DNA of 64,000 nucleotides from UBA6985 sp946536225 (lineage in GTDB: Bacteria; Bacillota_I; Bacilli_A; RF39; UBA660). A program made the translations under genes and the position numbers. The notes below the pieces were generated by a model, which was not told the origin of the DNA, ran no database searches, and was given only the letters and a program-made list of their open reading frames with translations. Positions 61,392 to 64,000 of the stretch are shown piece by piece; the stretch's first letter is position 1, and the number at the start of each line of letters is the position of its first letter. The DNA lies in the NCBI GenBank assembly GCA_946536225.1, contig CAMNEE010000001.1:434001-498000 (forward strand), written 5' to 3'.

Positions 61392-61955
61392 ATGAAGAAT
61401 AATTTAAAAATAAAGGAAATTGACAAAACAATTAAAAAATTAAATGAGGATGTTGAAAGCAAAAAGAAAAGATATACTGATGCAAAGTTTGAAATGGATG
61501 AAATTACTTTCTTTGGTCCATTAGTTATTGCACCAGGATTAGGATTGGGCTTAGCTGCTGTTATTATTCCTTTAGTTTTATTTGGAGATCCAACTATGGT
61601 ATCTAAGTTAACTTCTATACCAGGTATTTTAGGAATAGCTGCATCAGAAGCATTTGGTATAACTATGTCTGCTATGGGTATTTATTCATTATTTATTCGT
61701 CCTGGAGAAGTTAGTAAAATATTAGCTGAATCTGAAGAAAATATTAATAAATATAATGAAATGATAAAAGAAAAAGAAGCAGAAAAAAAAGCAACTTTAG
61801 AACTTGTAGAAGAAAAAGACAATAGTACAGATATTAAATTCCAAAAACAAGAAGATATTTTAAATGATTTAGTTAATGACTATAATGATTATTTAACTAA
61901 GACTGAAGTATCAACTATGAAAAGAAGTTTAAAACCTAAAAAGAAAAGAAATTAA
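61392..61955 (+). CDS. Membrane protein with coiled coils, 187 aa
   Basis: No family recognised. A charged helical N-terminal part (about 1-40), a pair of hydrophobic helices (about 47-68 and 80-103), then a charged helical C-terminal part and a basic tail (SLKPKKKRN). Its plan resembles the protein at 1294 in miniature. ATG 61392 is set by GGAAAT before it. Driven by a consensus promoter. Terminator follows. Confidence 0.65.
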   Translation: MKNNLKIKEIDKTIKKLNEDVESKKKRYTDAKFEMDEITFFGPLVIAPGLGLGLAAVIIPLVLFGDPTMVSKLTSIPGILGIAASEAFGITMSAMGIYSLFIRPGEVSKILAESEENINKYNEMIKEKEAEKKATLELVEEKDNSTDIKFQKQEDILNDLVNDYNDYLTKTEVSTMKRSLKPKKKRN

Positions 61956-61985
61956 ATACTCAAGTGAATCTTGAGTATTTTTTTA
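61955..61985 (+). terminator. Rho-independent terminator
   Basis: AAATACTCAAG and CTTGAGTATTT, a perfect 11-base stem around TGAAT, then T5. Confidence 0.9.
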
Positions 61986-62016
61986 TAAATATAATTTCTA
62001 AAAGTAAAAGTTTTTC

Positions 62017-62045
62017 TTGCACTTAAAAAGTTAAGCAATTATAAT
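62017..62045 (+). promoter_or_regulatory. Sigma-A promoter (TTGCAC-17-TATAAT)
   Basis: -35 TTGCAC 62017-62022, -10 TATAAT 62040-62045, spacer 17, just before the gene at 62065. Confidence 0.7.
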
Positions 62046-62064
62046 ACTTTGAAAGGTGGGAAAT

Positions 62065-62820
62065 ATGAGCAAATATACAGAAATACTTGAAAAAGTACAA
62101 GGTTATCTTCAAGATAATAACAATCCTGAATTAAAAGAAGGAGAAATAACATTATACGATTTATACAATATCGTAGATGAAGCTACTAAAGAACTATATA
62201 AAAAGAAAGAAGCAGATGAACTACTACAAAAAGTTAACAAAGAAAACTCAATTGTTAAAAAAGTAGGAAGACTCTTTAAAAAGAAAGAAATATGTGATAG
62301 ATTTGGAAGTATTTCTTTAAATATGGATGAAAAAGATGTTCATATGTGTTTTTATAGTGGGATGTATAACTGGTATGATGTATACTTAGATAGTGAAACA
62401 GGTGAATTATATTCTAAATGTCCAAATAATGTTTATTTAGAAATAATAGATAAGCATTATGATGAAATACGTGATATTTTAGTTTCTCTTGAAGAATTTA
62501 GAAGTTTAACTGGAATGACTAAATCTTCTCTTTCTAGTGATGATGGCACTGTTAAACAAGAAATTGATGATGGATTTATTAATGCAACTCTTAATTTGAC
62601 TTCTTATGGTTGGTTAAAATTAGATATTTGTGTTAGTAAGAAATTTGATCCAGATGGAGTTTCAAAGAGAAATTATTATGAAAAAGATGCAATTCAAGAT
62701 GTTATTGATAAAAATGATATGACTATTGCTAAGAACATTTTAGTTGATGAAAATAAGTTAGCTTCTGGATATAAGAAAATACTTAATAGACGTAAAAATA
62801 AAAAAGAAGATGATAAATAG
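62065..62820 (+). CDS. Hypothetical protein, 251 aa
   Basis: No family recognised. Soluble and acidic. The first 80 residues are helical and charged, with a basic cluster (KKVGRLFKKKEI) in the middle; the later part is beta-like (NATLNLTSYGWLKLDICV) and ends in a Lys-rich tail. I start at ATG 62065 with AAAGGTGG before it. A GAAA-loop hairpin (62821-62842) follows. Confidence 0.65.
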   Translation: MSKYTEILEKVQGYLQDNNNPELKEGEITLYDLYNIVDEATKELYKKKEADELLQKVNKENSIVKKVGRLFKKKEICDRFGSISLNMDEKDVHMCFYSGMYNWYDVYLDSETGELYSKCPNNVYLEIIDKHYDEIRDILVSLEEFRSLTGMTKSSLSSDDGTVKQEIDDGFINATLNLTSYGWLKLDICVSKKFDPDGVSKRNYYEKDAIQDVIDKNDMTIAKNILVDENKLASGYKKILNRRKNKKEDDK

Positions 62821-62850
62821 AAGGATATAGAAATATATCTTTCTTTTTAA
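62821..62850 (+). terminator. Terminator-like hairpin (GAAA loop)
   Basis: AAGGATATA pairs with TATATCTTT with a G-U, around GAAA, then CTTTTT; the T-tract is interrupted, so moderate strength. Confidence 0.6.
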
Positions 62851-62888
62851 AATAAAAGATATTAATTTTAAAAAAACGAGGTGACAAT

Positions 62889-63557
62889 GTGTATAAAGAA
62901 ATAAATGAAAATAGAGTTAAACGTACTTTTTCTGAAAAGTATAGATTATCAGCTGAAAGAATAGAAAAGTATGGTTTTAATCTTTATCATGGTATTAGAT
63001 TTGATGATATTAATAGACTTGAGTCAATTCTTCAAACAGGTGCTATTCTACCTAGTAGTAAGATTAAAGACTCATTTGTGTCATTTGATGGAACGGTTAA
63101 AGACTTATATATATGGTGTGATAGTGATGAAAACTGTAATAGGGGTAAATTTGTAAGTGTAATGCCTGATGAAGATGATTTAGAGTTTAGAGTATTTGTT
63201 AGAGAACATATATTTTTTGCTATTAAAGGTTCAATAAAAGCATATGAAACAACACATGTTTCTTATGATGAATACTGTGAAATAAAAGATAAAAGTGAAG
63301 ATTATTATAGTTATGCTTTTAATGAATATTTTGTTCCTGAAGGAGTATCTTTAGATGATGTTCTTTATATTGGAATTGATTCTAGATTCTATTCAGGAGA
63401 TTATGAAAAAACAGTTAAAGATGTAATAAATTTATTAAAGGTATATAAAATAGAAATACCATTTAAGGACTTTAGTACTAATGAAGAAATATTTTGTTAT
63501 AAGAGTGAAGAAAATAATAAAAAAAGAACTAAAAAAATAAAAGAAACTAATCATTAA
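62889..63557 (+). CDS. Possible ADP-ribosyltransferase-like protein, 222 aa
   Basis: 222 residues from GTG 62889; GAGGTGAC lies just before. The N-terminal part NLYHGIRFDDINRLESILQTG has the YHG-x-n-L-x2-IL-x-G pattern seen at the start of several ADP-ribosyltransferase-like folds (for example the DarT family YH-T-x-NL-SIL-G motif); a later acidic region has YAFNEYFVPEGV with a Glu that could be catalytic. The match is pattern only. The upstream unknown gene could be its partner, but no antitoxin-like pair is evident. Lys/Arg-rich C-terminal tail. Confidence 0.4.
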   Translation: MYKEINENRVKRTFSEKYRLSAERIEKYGFNLYHGIRFDDINRLESILQTGAILPSSKIKDSFVSFDGTVKDLYIWCDSDENCNRGKFVSVMPDEDDLEFRVFVREHIFFAIKGSIKAYETTHVSYDEYCEIKDKSEDYYSYAFNEYFVPEGVSLDDVLYIGIDSRFYSGDYEKTVKDVINLLKVYKIEIPFKDFSTNEEIFCYKSEENNKKRTKKIKETNH

Positions 63558-63566
63558 TGTTATAAT
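63558..63566 (+). promoter_or_regulatory. Extended -10 promoter (TGTTATAAT)
   Basis: Another TGnTATAAT immediately after the previous stop codon; the leader to 63623 is longer (about 50 bases). Confidence 0.5.
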
Positions 63567-63622
63567 TAATTTTGTATAGAAAGGTAAATAGTAATAATAC
63601 TATTTTGTTAGGGAGGAAAATT

Positions 63623-64000
63623 ATGTTATTACCACTTTTAGAGTCTTATAATGCATTAGGAAGACCATCATTTGAATTAATAAAATCAAAAGAAGAATTA
63701 GAAAGTGCTATTAAAAAATATAGAGGAATACTTGTGCCTGAGGTAACAGAGTATCTTGATTCACTTGTTAATCTAGAATTTTCTGTTTTAAGAAATGATA
63801 TTATTAGTGAACAAGATAGATATGCTTTGTCACAACTTGATATTTATAAAAGTCTTGCTCAATATAATGTATATCATAGAGCAATAAATATTTTTAAGAA
63901 TCAAAAAGATGTTCGACTTCTTACAAATGATAACTCTCGTTCTGGAGTTGAAGCAGATGCTCTTTTTGGAGAATCTCAAGAGATTATGTATGTATTTAAT
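63623..64000 (+). CDS. Start of a hypothetical protein (3' truncated)
   Basis: Starts ATG 63623 with GGGAGG at 63611-63616 and stays open to the window end (126 codons visible). The protein begins MLLPLLESYNALGRPSFELI and then is helical and charged, with no clear motif; function cannot be given from this part. Confidence 0.7.
   Translation, partial: MLLPLLESYNALGRPSFELIKSKEELESAIKKYRGILVPEVTEYLDSLVNLEFSVLRNDIISEQDRYALSQLDIYKSLAQYNVYHRAINIFKNQKDVRLLTNDNSRSGVEADALFGESQEIMYVFN

Noticed and set aside
61359..61392. Hairpin covering the ribosome site and start of the 61392 gene
   Set aside because: The left arm is the consensus -10 of the promoter and mostly lies upstream of the predicted transcript start, so the RNA would not contain it.
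1..64000. CRISPR, tRNA, rRNA, IS or prophage elements
   Set aside because: No repeat-spacer pattern, cloverleaf, transposase, integrase or phage structural gene was found by reading.

Overview
The window looks like a compact, AT-rich chromosome segment from a low-GC Gram-positive bacterium. It is most likely an uncultured gut-type Bacillota of the Bacilli/Erysipelotrichia/RF39 sort, but that placement is inferred from gene content and not from a phylogeny. Core genes follow Bacillota habits: dnaD next to nth, a ComN-like gene next to rel and dtd, rpmG next to efp, and xpaC with telA. TGA acts as a stop (for example the ATGA overlaps at 9449 and 20504), which argues against the mycoplasma code. 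Only three genes are on the minus strand. No gap exceeds 200 bases, and I saw no rRNA, tRNA, insertion sequence, phage or CRISPR array.

Layout. 1-9.7 kb: the tail of a surface protein, a HAD hydrolase, membrane unknowns, a DUF6020/GT2 glycosylation pair, a GNAT fusion, an N-formylglutamate-amidohydrolase-like plus macro-like pair, and small unknown genes. 9.7-15.3 kb: housekeeping (TtcA-like thiolase, YgjV, CCA transferase, DnaD, endonuclease III, trigger factor). 15.4-21.5 kb: a YHYH surface protein, then a five-gene operon of unknown purpose (P-loop kinase-like, GT-B, CYTH-like, Cys-His-Asp protein, GT2). 21.5-31 kb: ComN-like, Rel, Dtd, YigZ, M3 peptidase, UvrC, a transglutaminase-like protein, bL33 and EF-P. 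31-35.8 kb: a membrane unknown, an ADP-ribosylglycohydrolase homologue, a helix-turn-helix protein and AsnB.

35.9-43.2 kb is the most striking block: PP2C phosphatase, a membrane-anchored solute-binding/vWA fusion, XpaC, a second anchored solute-binding protein, TelA and a CbbX/SpoVK-type AAA+ ATPase. Its parts match the Ter/TelA stress-response world, and the layout suggests an envelope sensor linked to cytoplasmic effectors. 43.2-46.3 kb has an alpha/beta hydrolase and an ABC exporter preceded by a promoter and a 26-residue micro-ORF. 46.4-50.7 kb is a membrane-lipid operon: MdoB-like transferase, PssA, Psd and a flippase-like protein. 50.7-56.3 kb carries guanine deaminase, PflB/PflA, DUF4186, a CutA-like protein and a uracil-DNA-glycosylase-like protein. 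56.3-60.1 kb holds two surface proteins, one a prepilin-DUF285 fusion and one with an NPKTLD sorting signal. The end holds unknowns, including a possible ADP-ribosyltransferase-like protein.

Two themes recur. First, gene punctuation is very tight: a U-tract terminator is often followed at once by an extended -10 (TGTTATAAT) and then a GGTGAT ribosome binding site. Second, several familiar enzymes are altered at key residues: Rel has lost its hydrolase residues and the ADP-ribosylglycohydrolase has lost metal ligands.
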